Shown here in pieces: positions 6,712 to 14,176 of a DNA stretch of 14,460 bases. Source of the DNA: Flavobacteriaceae bacterium (GTDB taxonomy: Bacteria > Bacteroidota > Bacteroidia > Flavobacteriales > Flavobacteriaceae); the NCBI GenBank assembly GCA_023141985.1, contig JAGLKH010000254.1, positions 1 to 14,460 on the forward strand, in the 5' to 3' direction. The notes under the pieces are model-generated. The model saw nothing but the letters and a program-made list of their open reading frames with translations. It ran no database searches and was not told the origin of the DNA. Each line of letters begins with the position of its first letter. The first letter of the stretch is position 1. The translations under genes and the position numbers were made by a program.

Positions 6712-7497
6712 TTAATTTGATTTAAAGTATCCTTTCATGATACCTCGATGTGAGTTTTTGATAAATTGAAGAATTTCGTCACGTTCCGGAGTTGCTTCCA
6801 TTTCGGCTTCGATAATTCTTGAAGCTTGAGTATTATTATAATTTCTTTGATAAAGTAGTCTGTAAATATTCTGAATTTCTTTAATCTTATCAGAATGGAA
6901 ACCTCTTCTACGTAATCCAACCGAATTGATTCCAACATAAGATAAAGGTTCTCGCCCAGCTTTCACATAGGGAGGAACATCTTTTCTTACTAAAGTACCA
7001 CCGGTTACAAATGCATGATTACCTATAGAACAAAATTGGTGAACTGCAGTCATTCCAGCAAGGATTACATAATCTCCAACCGTAATATGACCTGCTAATG
7101 TACTGTTATTAGAAAAAATACAATTATTACCAACAATACAATCGTGAGCTATATGGCAATACGCCATTATTAAACAATTATTACCAACAACTGTTTTCAT
7201 TTTATCTACAGTACCACGATTTATAGTAACACATTCCCGAATAGTAACATTATTACCAATTTCTACAGTGGTATCTTCATCATTATATTTTAAATCCTGT
7301 GGTATTGCAGAAATTACTGAGCCAGGAAATATATTGCAGTTTTTCCCAATACGCGCACCTTCCATTATTGTAACATTAGAACCTATCCATGTACCCTGAC
7401 CAATTTTAACATTGTTATGAATAGTTGTAAAAGGTTCAATTACAACATTTTTAGCGATTTTAGCACCAGGATGCACATAAGCAAGTGGTTGATTCAT
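6712..7497 (-). CDS. lpxA: UDP-N-acetylglucosamine acyltransferase
   Basis: LpxA transfers a 3-hydroxyacyl chain from ACP to the 3-OH of UDP-GlcNAc, the first step of lipid A synthesis in the cytoplasm. At 261 residues the length is typical. The N-terminal left-handed beta-helix is built of hexapeptide repeats (about 1-185). It contains the ISAIPQDLKY segment (62-71) and the active-site strand CHIAHDC (114-120), in which H118 corresponds to the E. coli catalytic His125. The C-terminal helical domain begins near GLRRRGF. It is third of the lpxD, lpxC-fabZ, lpxA series and precedes efp by 10 nt. A 93-bp gap before it may hold an internal promoter. Confidence 0.96.
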   Translation of the reverse strand: MNQPLAYVHPGAKIAKNVVIEPFTTIHNNVKIGQGTWIGSNVTIMEGARIGKNCNIFPGSVISAIPQDLKYNDEDTTVEIGNNVTIRECVTINRGTVDKMKTVVGNNCLIMAYCHIAHDCIVGNNCIFSNNSTLAGHITVGDYVILAGMTAVHQFCSIGNHAFVTGGTLVRKDVPPYVKAGREPLSYVGINSVGLRRRGFHSDKIKEIQNIYRLLYQRNYNNTQASRIIEAEMEATPERDEILQFIKNSHRGIMKGYFKSN

Positions 7498-7543
7498 TTA
7501 TTACTATTTATTGTTTATTTAATTTTCAGATGGCATTTTCCAT

Positions 7544-7551
7544 CAAACTTA
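7544..7551 (-). promoter_or_regulatory. possible internal promoter box before lpxA
   Basis: TAAGTTTG on the minus strand matches TAnnTTTG in the only sizeable gap (93 bp) of the lpx cluster, 46 bp before the lpxA ATG. A 5-bp hairpin GATGG/CCATC lies just downstream. No clear -33 TTG is seen, so this is tentative. Confidence 0.3.
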
Positions 7552-7590
7552 TTGGTTGGCAATATTAGATAAATATACCTCATTTCATAT

Positions 7591-8991
7591 CTATTTAACT
7601 TTTGTTATTTGTGCCATTAATTCAGCTTCGGCACAAAGCACTCCGTTAGCATAAGCATAGCCTTGCATCTGGCAAATACCTCTTCTAATTGGAGTTATTA
7701 ATGAACACTTAAAAATTAGAGTGTCACCAGGCTTTACTTGTTTCTTGAATCTAACCTTATCCATTCTCATAAATAAGGTTATGTAATTTTCCGGGTCAGG
7801 AACTGTGCTTAAAACTAAAATTCCTCCAGTTTGCGCCATAGCTTCAACAATTAAAACTCCTGGCATTACTGGTGATCCAGGGAAATGTCCAACAAAAAAA
7901 GGCTCATTCATAGTCACATTCTTCATTCCAATGACATGAGATTTAGACAGCTCAAAAATTTTGTCAATTAGCAAAAATGGTGGTCTATGCGGTAGCATAT
8001 CCATAATTTGATTAATATCCATTAATGGTATTTGACTTAAATCCACATCTGGCACATTATTCCGCTTTTCAATCTTTATAATTTTAGACATTTTTCTGGC
8101 AAATTGTGTATTTACAAAGTGTCCAGGCTTATTTGCAATAACTTTGCCTCTTATTCGAGTTCCAATTAAAGCTAAGTCTCCAATAACATCTAATAACTTA
8201 TGTCTTGCTGCTTCATTGGGATGATGCAATGTTAAATTATCTAAAATCCCGTTTGGTTTAACAGCAATATTATCTTTTTTAAAAGCTACCTTTAAACGTT
8301 CCATCGTCTCTGGAGATAGTTCCTTATCTACATATACAATTGCATTATTTAAATCACCTCCTTTTATTAAACCATGCTCTAATAACATTTCAATTTCATG
8401 TAAAAAACTAAATGTTCTTGAAGCTGAAATTTGACTTTTAAAATCTGATAGATGTTGTAATGTGGCATTTTGAGTTCCTAAAACTTTAGTACCAAAATCA
8501 ACCATAGTAGTAACTTGGTATTCATCTGAAGGAATAATTGTAATTTCACTTCCAGAGTCTTCATCTAAATAAGATATAACCTCTTTAACTACATATTCTT
8601 CTCTATTACACTCTTGCTCAATTCGACCTGCTTTTTCTAAGGCCTCAACAAAATATTTTGAAGAGCCATCCATTATAGGAGGTTCCGATGCATTAAGTTC
8701 TATAATAGCGTTGTCTATTTCTAATCCAACTAAAGCTGCTAAAACATGCTCGCAGGTTTGAATAGTTACTCCATTTTTTTCTAAGCATGTACCACGCTGT
8801 GTATTACTAACATAATTTACATCAGCTTCAATTATAGGATTCCCCTCAAGATCAATTCTTCTAAAAGAATATCCGTTATTAACATCTGCAGGTTTAAAAG
8901 TTAATTTTACCTTTTTTCCAGTATGAAGCCCTACTCCATTGAGAGAAACTTCTTTAGCAATCGTTATTTGTTTGAACTCGGTATTACCCAT
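7591..8991 (-). CDS. lpxC-fabZ: bifunctional UDP-3-O-acyl-GlcNAc deacetylase / 3-hydroxyacyl-ACP dehydratase
   Basis: The protein is a fusion of 466 residues. LpxC (about 5-310) is the zinc deacetylase that commits the cell to lipid A synthesis. Its zinc ligands are visible as H82 (in TCEHVLAAL), H264 and D268 (in [10 protein letters not shown]), with the general base E81 and the catalytic H291 (in KPGHFVN). FabZ (about 320-466) dehydrates 3-hydroxyacyl-ACP. Its active-site histidine is H369 in GHFPG, and the glutamate is E383 in VEAMAQ. Such fusions are well known in Bacteroidota. Both halves use pathways that compete for 3-hydroxyacyl-ACP. The gene starts 2 nt after lpxD, which implies coupled translation. 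Confidence 0.96.
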   Translation of the reverse strand: MGNTEFKQITIAKEVSLNGVGLHTGKKVKLTFKPADVNNGYSFRRIDLEGNPIIEADVNYVSNTQRGTCLEKNGVTIQTCEHVLAALVGLEIDNAIIELNASEPPIMDGSSKYFVEALEKAGRIEQECNREEYVVKEVISYLDEDSGSEITIIPSDEYQVTTMVDFGTKVLGTQNATLQHLSDFKSQISASRTFSFLHEIEMLLEHGLIKGGDLNNAIVYVDKELSPETMERLKVAFKKDNIAVKPNGILDNLTLHHPNEAARHKLLDVIGDLALIGTRIRGKVIANKPGHFVNTQFARKMSKIIKIEKRNNVPDVDLSQIPLMDINQIMDMLPHRPPFLLIDKIFELSKSHVIGMKNVTMNEPFFVGHFPGSPVMPGVLIVEAMAQTGGILVLSTVPDPENYITLFMRMDKVRFKKQVKPGDTLIFKCSLITPIRRGICQMQGYAYANGVLCAEAELMAQITKVK

Positions 8992-8993
8992 TC

Positions 8994-10013
8994 TTATTTT
9001 ACTTTTTTTTCTAAATCGTTTATCTCTTTTACAATCTTTGGAAGATTTTTAAAATATACATACGATTTGTTATAATCTCCATATGAAAATGCAGGTGAAC
9101 CTTGTAAGACTTCATTATCTTTTACATTTCTTCCAATTCCTGATTGTGCCTGTACTTTTACGTTGTTGCCAATTGTAATATGTCCTGCTATGCCTACTTG
9201 GCCTCCAATTTGACAATTCTCTCCTATTTTAACAGATCCTGCTATTCCGGTTTGAGCTGCTATCACAGTATTTTTACCAATTTCTACATTATGAGCGATT
9301 TGAATTTGGTTATCTAATTTTACGCCTTTGCGAATTATTGTTGATCCTAAAGTAGCTCTATCAATAGTAGTAGCTGCCCCAATATCTACATTATCTTCAA
9401 GAATAACATTCCCGGTTTGTGGTACTTTATTATACTCTCCTTTTTCATTTGGTGTAAAACCAAAACCATCAGCACCAATAATTGCACCAGAATTAATAAC
9501 GCAACTGTTTCCTATAACACATTCTGAATAAATTTTAGCACCGGAAAATATAACAACGTCATTACCAATAGTTACATTATCTCCTATATAACTATTTGGG
9601 TAGATTTTTGCGTTTTTACCTATCCTTACATTATCTCCTATGTATGAAAAAGCACCTATATAGATATCATCACCATAAGAAGCAGATTCTGAAATAAAAC
9701 ATGGTTGTTCAATTCCAATTTTATTCATTTTAATTTCATTATAATATTCCAGTAATTTAGAAAATGCCTTATATGCATCATCGACTTTAATTAAAGTTGT
9801 TTTTAGCTCACTTTCAGAACTAAAGTCTTTATTTACAATAGTAATTGAAGCTTTTGTACTATAAATGTATTGTGTATATTTTGGATTTGCTAAAAAGGTT
9901 AATGACCCTTTAGTTCCTTCTTCTATTTTTGCAAGTTTAGAAACTTCAACATCAGGGTTTCCTACAATGTCTCCTTCTAAAATTCCTGCTATTTGTGTTG
10001 CTGTAAAATTCAT
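8994..10013 (-). CDS. lpxD: UDP-3-O-(3-hydroxyacyl)glucosamine N-acyltransferase
   Basis: LpxD adds the N-linked hydroxyacyl chain to the LpxC product, the third step of lipid A synthesis. From the ATG at 10013 the protein is 339 residues, the usual length. The N-terminal LpxD domain (about 1-100) is followed by hexapeptide repeats, the GADGFGF loop, the DNQIQIAHN strand with the catalytic histidine (H241 in this numbering), and a helical tail. I chose this ATG over a TTG three codons upstream because MNFTATQIA matches the normal LpxD N-terminus. The stop is 2 nt before lpxC-fabZ. The HD-domain gene ends 25 nt upstream, so read-through from it is likely, although a -7-like box lies directly at the start. 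Confidence 0.95.
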   Translation of the reverse strand: MNFTATQIAGILEGDIVGNPDVEVSKLAKIEEGTKGSLTFLANPKYTQYIYSTKASITIVNKDFSSESELKTTLIKVDDAYKAFSKLLEYYNEIKMNKIGIEQPCFISESASYGDDIYIGAFSYIGDNVRIGKNAKIYPNSYIGDNVTIGNDVVIFSGAKIYSECVIGNSCVINSGAIIGADGFGFTPNEKGEYNKVPQTGNVILEDNVDIGAATTIDRATLGSTIIRKGVKLDNQIQIAHNVEIGKNTVIAAQTGIAGSVKIGENCQIGGQVGIAGHITIGNNVKVQAQSGIGRNVKDNEVLQGSPAFSYGDYNKSYVYFKNLPKIVKEINDLEKKVK

Positions 10014-10019
10014 TTGACG

Positions 10020-10027
10020 CAAAAGTA
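10020..10027 (-). promoter_or_regulatory. possible lpxD promoter -7 box
   Basis: TACTTTTG on the minus strand is identical to the box before sucD and ends 6 nt before the lpxD ATG. If used, transcription would begin at or within a few bases of the start codon, giving a nearly leaderless mRNA. No TTG is seen near -33, so a chance match is possible. Confidence 0.3.
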
Positions 10028-10038
10028 TAAAAAATGTA

Positions 10039-11268
10039 CTAAAGTTTATCTTTTGGATAACATATATAATACTTAGTTACTGGTTTTGAAAGTACTTTTA
10101 AATTTAAATGATCTGAAGCTGCTACAATATCAGTTACTTTGCCTGTTTTAAACAAGATATTTATATTTTGCTTTTTTAGTTGGTAGGCTTGATTTGTAAC
10201 CTCTCCTTTAAATACAAAATACTGTGCTTCAGTTCTTGAGATTTTATATTTGTCAATTAAATCGGAAATATGTTTGTTTAATTTCTCTTTTTCTATTTGT
10301 TCATTTTGAATATTGATTTTTAAAAGATCCCTGTTAATAATCATTCGACAAAGATTGCTCAGTACAAAATCATCATGAAATTGCCAATCTTTCATTGCAG
10401 AAATTATATCAAAATCGTCAAGATTAGCAAAAGTTTCAAGAGATAAATCATTAAAAGTGTCATGAGTTATTTCATTGTTTAAAAAGTATAATAAGGCTTT
10501 GCTGCCTGCGAGCGATTCCCCTTTAAGTGCTAATTCGTTAGCGCGTTGTAATGCTCTAATCATTAATTGTTCGGCAACCAAACTGGTTTTATGTAAATAA
10601 ACCTGCCAATACATTAACCGCCTTGCTGTTAAAAACCGTTCAACCGAATAAATACCTTTTTCCTCAACAACAAGTTCATCGTCTACTACATTAAGCATTG
10701 TTAATAAATGGGCACTATTAATATTACCTTCTGATACTCCTGTGTAAAAACTATCACGTTTTAAGTAATCTGCACGATCCATATCTAATTGACCGGAAAT
10801 TAACTGACACATAAACTTTCGATGATATTCTCCTTTAAATATTTTGATAGCAAGCGTTAAATTTGAGTTAAATTCACTATTCAATTTTTGCATAAATAAT
10901 AGTGAAATTTCTTCATGAGAAACACCTTTTACAATGCTATGTTCCATTGCATGACTAAAAGGACCATGCCCAATATCATGCAAAAGAATTGCAATTAATA
11001 ATGCATTTTCTTCAGCTTCAGAAATTGTAATACCCTTAAAACGAAGTATTCTAACTGCATTTTGCATTAAATGCATACTACCTAATGCATGATGAAATCT
11101 TGTATGATGTGCTCCAGGATATACTAAATATGATAACCCCATTTGAGTAATTCTACGGAGTCTTTGGAAATACTTATGTTCAACCAGGTCAAAAATTAAA
11201 GAATTCGGAATCGTAATAAATCCGTAAATTGGGTCGTTAAATATTTTAAGTTTGTTTTTAGTATGCAA
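10039..11268 (-). CDS. HD-domain phosphohydrolase (dGTPase-like, COG1078 type)
   Basis: This 409-residue protein has a complete HD-domain metal site: H60 in TRFHHALG, H97-D98 in LLHDIGHGPFSH, and D164 in the DMDRADYLKRD segment (162-172), which is characteristic of the dNTPase/YdhJ-like branch. Family members are cytoplasmic metal-dependent phosphohydrolases, several acting on deoxynucleoside triphosphates. The substrate here cannot be read from sequence. The C-terminal part (about 290-409) is less conserved. The gene ends 25 nt upstream of lpxD and probably leads the lipid A transcription unit. It is divergent from porX across 38 bp. The start at 11268 fits, as the following KIFNDPIYGFI is the conserved family opening. 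Confidence 0.88.
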   Translation of the reverse strand: MHTKNKLKIFNDPIYGFITIPNSLIFDLVEHKYFQRLRRITQMGLSYLVYPGAHHTRFHHALGSMHLMQNAVRILRFKGITISEAEENALLIAILLHDIGHGPFSHAMEHSIVKGVSHEEISLLFMQKLNSEFNSNLTLAIKIFKGEYHRKFMCQLISGQLDMDRADYLKRDSFYTGVSEGNINSAHLLTMLNVVDDELVVEEKGIYSVERFLTARRLMYWQVYLHKTSLVAEQLMIRALQRANELALKGESLAGSKALLYFLNNEITHDTFNDLSLETFANLDDFDIISAMKDWQFHDDFVLSNLCRMIINRDLLKINIQNEQIEKEKLNKHISDLIDKYKISRTEAQYFVFKGEVTNQAYQLKKQNINILFKTGKVTDIVAASDHLNLKVLSKPVTKYYICYPKDKL

Positions 11269-11293
11269 ACGTCAATTGAATTAAAAATTTATG

Positions 11294-11301
11294 CAAATAT
11301 A
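11294..11301 (-). promoter_or_regulatory. putative promoter -7 box of the HD-lpx cluster
   Basis: TATATTTG on the minus strand matches TAnnTTTG fully and is 25 bp upstream of the HD gene's ATG. The corresponding -33 region would lie inside the porX coding region, where no well-spaced TTG is seen. Confidence 0.4.
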
Positions 11302-11306
11302 ATTAT

Positions 11307-12860
11307 ATGAACAATATAAACATTCTTTGGGTTGATGATGAGATAGATTTATTAAAACCTCACATTTTATTTTTAGAAAAAAAGAACTACAATGTGACTA
11401 CTTGCCAAAGTGGTTCAGAAGCCATTGAAATTATAGAAGATCAAAATTTTGATATCGTTTTTTTAGATGAACATATGCCAGGATTAACAGGCCTGGAAAC
11501 CTTATCAGAAATTAAAGAGAAACGAGCCAACCTTCCTGTAGTAATGATTACCAAGAGCGAAGAGGAATATATTATGGAGGAAGCTATTGGAAGCAAAATT
11601 GCAGATTACCTTATAAAACCGGTAAATCCTCACCAAATTTTATTGAGTTTAAAGAAGAATTTGGATCATACGCGTTTAGTTTCTGAAAAAACAGCATCAA
11701 GCTATCAACAAGAATTTAGAAAGATAGCTATGGATTTATCTATGGTAAATAGCTATGAAGAATGGATTGATCTATACCAAAAGTTAATCTATTGGGAATT
11801 AGAGCTCGAAGAAATTGAAGATCATGCTATGTTTGAGATTTTAGAATCTCAAAAGAATGAGGCTAATCTACAATTCGGAAAGTTTATCGAAAAAAATTAT
11901 GAAAACTGGCTTCAACCTAATACAGATGCTCCTATATTATCTCATACTCTATTCAAGGAAAAAGTAGTTCCGGAGTTAAGTAAAAGCCAACCAACACTTT
12001 TAGTAGTCGTAGATAATTTAAGGTACGACCAGTGGAAAGCATTCGAACCTATTGTAAATAATTATTACAAAACTGAAAGTGAATCGCCATACTATAGTAT
12101 TTTACCCACTGCAACACAATATGCAAGAAACGCTATATTTTCCGGATTAATGCCAAGCGATATGGAGCAATTACACCCTAACTATTGGAGAAATGATACT
12201 GATGAAGGAGGGAAAAACTTATTTGAAAACGAATTTCTAACAGCTCAATTAAAACGTTTAGGACTAAATCATTTAAAACATGAATATTTTAAAATCACAA
12301 ATTTAAAGTCTGGAAAAAAATTAGCTAATAATTTTAAATCCAAAAAGGATAACGACCTTACTGTTGTGGTTTATAATTTTGTAGATATGTTATCACATTC
12401 TAAAACCGAAATGGACGTTGTAAAAGAGTTAGCTTCTAACGACAAAGCTTACAGGTCCCTAACATTGAGCTGGTTTAAAAACTCTCCATTACTGGAAATA
12501 ATAATACAAGCTCAACAATTAGGGTTTAAACTCATTATTACAACCGATCATGGTACTATAAATGTAAAAAATCCCTCTAAGGTTGTTGGAGACAGAGACA
12601 CAAGTCTTAATCTACGCTATAAAACAGGAAGAAGTTTAACTTTTGAAGACAAAGATGTTTTAGCAGCAAAAGATCCAAAAAAGCTTTTTTTACCGTCTTT
12701 GACCATGAGTAGTTCGTTTATTTTTGCCAAAGAAGATTTGTTTTTTGCTTATCCAAATAATTACAATTATTATGTAAGTTATTATCGCAATACGTATCAG
12801 CATGGAGGTGTCTCATTAGAAGAAATTATTATTCCCTTTGTAGTCTTAATCCCAAGGTAA
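11307..12860 (+). CDS. porX: PorX-type two-component response regulator with PglZ domain
   Basis: PorX proteins are response regulators tied to the type IX secretion system and gliding in Bacteroidota. This one has 517 residues. The receiver domain (about 4-120) has the acidic pair D10-D11, phosphoacceptor D54, T82 and K104. A helical linker follows (about 125-215). The PglZ domain, of the alkaline phosphatase superfamily (about 225-517), shows the expected metal-site candidates: D236 in VVVDNLRYD, T268/T270 in LPTATQ, D360 and H364 in FVDMLSH, D414-H415 in TTDHG, and H499 in YQHGG. It has no DNA-binding domain. Studied PorX proteins are phosphorylated by PorY and hydrolyse phosphodiester signal molecules. 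No PorY or secretion gene is in the window. tsaE follows 87 bp downstream. Confidence 0.92.
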   Translation: MNNINILWVDDEIDLLKPHILFLEKKNYNVTTCQSGSEAIEIIEDQNFDIVFLDEHMPGLTGLETLSEIKEKRANLPVVMITKSEEEYIMEEAIGSKIADYLIKPVNPHQILLSLKKNLDHTRLVSEKTASSYQQEFRKIAMDLSMVNSYEEWIDLYQKLIYWELELEEIEDHAMFEILESQKNEANLQFGKFIEKNYENWLQPNTDAPILSHTLFKEKVVPELSKSQPTLLVVVDNLRYDQWKAFEPIVNNYYKTESESPYYSILPTATQYARNAIFSGLMPSDMEQLHPNYWRNDTDEGGKNLFENEFLTAQLKRLGLNHLKHEYFKITNLKSGKKLANNFKSKKDNDLTVVVYNFVDMLSHSKTEMDVVKELASNDKAYRSLTLSWFKNSPLLEIIIQAQQLGFKLIITTDHGTINVKNPSKVVGDRDTSLNLRYKTGRSLTFEDKDVLAAKDPKKLFLPSLTMSSSFIFAKEDLFFAYPNNYNYYVSYYRNTYQHGGVSLEEIIIPFVVLIPR

Positions 12861-12920
12861 TATATCCATAAATTGCAAAAAACATCGATGAAATACACTT
12901 TTTTCTTGTTTTTTAGAAAT

Positions 12921-12955
12921 TTATTCATTAATATTGCTTAATAATTGATGAATAA
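12921..12955 (+). promoter_or_regulatory. inverted repeat covering the tsaE start codon
   Basis: TTATTCATTAAT (12921-12932) and ATTGATGAATAA (12944-12955) can form a 12-bp stem with one G.U pair and an 11-nt loop. The tsaE ATG (12948-12950) lies in the right arm, so the folded mRNA would hide the start codon. The stem is AT-rich and may be weak. Confidence 0.4.
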
Positions 12956-13385
12956 AACAGAACATTTTGACATAGAAGGTATTGGTGATGTAGCAAATTC
13001 GTTACTAAAAAGCTTTAAATCGAAAACAATTTTGTTTTATGGAGAAATGGGAGTTGGCAAAACAACTTTAATTAAAGCTTTAGTAAATGCTTTAGGTGGC
13101 AAAGTTGAAGTAACAAGCCCAACCTTTTCAATTGTGAATGAATATAAAGTAAAAGATGATATCGTTTATCATTTTGATTTTTATAGACTAAAGGATGCCA
13201 CTGAAGCTTTAGACATTGGAATCGAAGATTATCTATATTCAGGACATTGGAATTTTATTGAGTGGCCAGAGAAAATTAGCGCTTTTCTGCCGAATGAAGC
13301 CGATATTTTGCAATTAAAACTCAATAAAAACGGTTTTAGAACACTTAAATTGAGTGTTTATAATGAAAAAAGTAAAATAATTTAA
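12948..13385 (+). CDS. tsaE: tRNA threonylcarbamoyladenosine biosynthesis ATPase TsaE
   Basis: TsaE is the ATPase that works with TsaB and TsaD to place the t6A modification at position 37 of ANN-decoding tRNAs. From the ATG the protein is 145 residues, the family length. It shows the Walker A motif GEMGVGKTT (32-40), the switch-like SPTFSIVNEY (57-66), HFDFYRL (75-81), and the FIEWPEK (103-109) Walker B-like motif with its conserved glutamate. The ATG at 12948 is preferred to a TTG one codon earlier. The gene follows porX in the same direction, an arrangement I recall as common in Bacteroidota. The start codon lies in a possible hairpin. Confidence 0.95.
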   Translation: MNKTEHFDIEGIGDVANSLLKSFKSKTILFYGEMGVGKTTLIKALVNALGGKVEVTSPTFSIVNEYKVKDDIVYHFDFYRLKDATEALDIGIEDYLYSGHWNFIEWPEKISAFLPNEADILQLKLNKNGFRTLKLSVYNEKSKII

Positions 13386-13436
13386 AAATAATTAGTAAAA
13401 ATTACGTAGACACAGCCCAAATCAAAATCGTAAAAG

Positions 13437-13451
13437 TACGGTAAAACCGTA
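13437..13451 (+). repeat. short inverted repeat after tsaE
   Basis: TACGGT / ACCGTA arms of 6 bp surround AAA, about 50 nt after the tsaE stop. No T-run follows, so it is not a convincing terminator. The rest of the 172-bp gap up to 13557 holds only the promoter box at 13517 that I can recognise. Confidence 0.3.
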
Positions 13452-13516
13452 ACGTTCAAGAGATTTGACAAATTGATTTTAACAAAATATTAACACTTTA
13501 AGGAAAACCCAGGAGT

Positions 13517-13524
13517 TATCTTTG
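13517..13524 (+). promoter_or_regulatory. putative promoter -7 box of the small secreted peptide gene
   Basis: TATCTTTG matches the TAnnTTTG consensus fully and is 33 bp before the ATG at 13558. The -33 region has TTT rather than TTG at suitable spacing. This would give the peptide gene a transcript independent of tsaE. Confidence 0.5.
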
Positions 13525-13557
13525 TTACAGTAATTAATTAATTAAATCCCTTGAATT

Positions 13558-13704
13558 ATGAAAACAAAAAAGTATTTAATCGCCATTGCGATTTTTGGTG
13601 GGGTGTTGTTTACTGCGCAAGCTACTAATCTAATTGATTTAGATGGACAAACAACAACTCAAATCGACAAATCAAAAGTCAAAATTCCTGGCCAAGGCCA
13701 ATAA
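13558..13704 (+). CDS. small secreted peptide, 48 residues, unknown function
   Basis: The ORF begins with a textbook Sec signal peptide: a basic start (MKTKK), a hydrophobic core (YLIAIAIFGGVLF) and an A-Q-A signal peptidase I site (20-22). This leaves a mature peptide of about 26 residues, rich in T, Q, D and K, that ends in IDKSKVKIPGQGQ. No lipobox cysteine is present, so it should be released to the periplasm or outside. A full-match -7 box lies 33 bp upstream and the initiation context is clean. The last 62 nt overlap the start of the membrane-protein gene in another frame. I recall similar short signal-peptide proteins with KSKIK-type tails in flavobacteria but know no function. It could be a secreted factor, or a leader whose translation affects the downstream gene. 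Confidence 0.68.
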   Translation: MKTKKYLIAIAIFGGVLFTAQATNLIDLDGQTTTQIDKSKVKIPGQGQ

Positions 13705-14176
13705 AAAGGAATTAATAGGAGGGAGTATAATAGCTACTTTTATAGCTATTACTCCATACTTATTTACAATTTGGGAAGGTGTGCCAGATCAAAAGATTTG
13801 GGACACCTTTTTTGGTGTTTATACAAGCAATTATTATGAATCGGTTCAAATATTAGTTTGGACATTATTAGGCAAACTAATTCCCCTTCTCCTATTGTTA
13901 ATTTGGGTTTTTACTAATCGTCATTGGTGGTATCATGTTATATTAGTACCAATTGCGATGTATATTTATCAAATTATGGAAGTTATAAATGATGATGTGA
14001 AATTTGTAGAAACTAATCAAATTTTATACTTACTTCCTGTAATGGCAATAGTTATTCCTTCTATTTATTTAATTAGGGCTAAAATGTTTAATAAACTAAA
14101 CAATGCGGACAAAACTTTAGAAGAACTCGAAGAGGAGTTTAAGATTAAGAAACCTTCGTTTAGAGATTTTTTTTAG
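13643..14176 (+). CDS. four-helix membrane protein of unknown function
   Basis: This 177-residue protein has four predicted transmembrane helices (about 24-44, 68-90, 97-114, 126-145), a basic N-terminus and a charged C-terminal tail with an acidic helix (LEELEEEF, 159-166). The GVPDQKIWDTFF and SNYYESVQILVWTLLGKLIP stretches (the latter quoted at the 20-residue limit) look conserved in flavobacterial hypothetical proteins as I recall them, but no function is known to me. The ATG at 13643 immediately follows an in-frame TAG and no other ATG, GTG or TTG start occurs before the first helix. Translation must therefore begin inside the small peptide gene, in the +1 frame. The two are probably translationally coupled. 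The 3' end overlaps the converging ABC transporter gene by 17 nt. Confidence 0.75.
   Translation: MDKQQLKSTNQKSKFLAKANKKELIGGSIIATFIAITPYLFTIWEGVPDQKIWDTFFGVYTSNYYESVQILVWTLLGKLIPLLLLLIWVFTNRHWWYHVILVPIAMYIYQIMEVINDDVKFVETNQILYLLPVMAIVIPSIYLIRAKMFNKLNNADKTLEELEEEFKIKKPSFRDFF

Noticed and set aside
6735..6938. Minus-strand 67-codon ORF overlapping lpxA in another frame
   Set aside because: It lies wholly within the conserved lpxA 3' part and has no domain or initiation signal of its own.
10014..10022. TTG start three codons upstream for lpxD
   Set aside because: The ATG at 10013 gives the usual LpxD N-terminus. The extra residues M-R-Q are not family-like and overlap a putative promoter box.
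12945..12947. TTG start one codon upstream of the tsaE ATG
   Set aside because: The ATG directly adjacent is the more likely initiator.
13717..13729. Shine-Dalgarno-like AGGAGGG followed by ATA as an alternative start for the membrane protein
   Set aside because: ATA is a very rare start codon, Bacteroidota rarely use Shine-Dalgarno initiation, and the bases encode the G-G-S part of the first helix.
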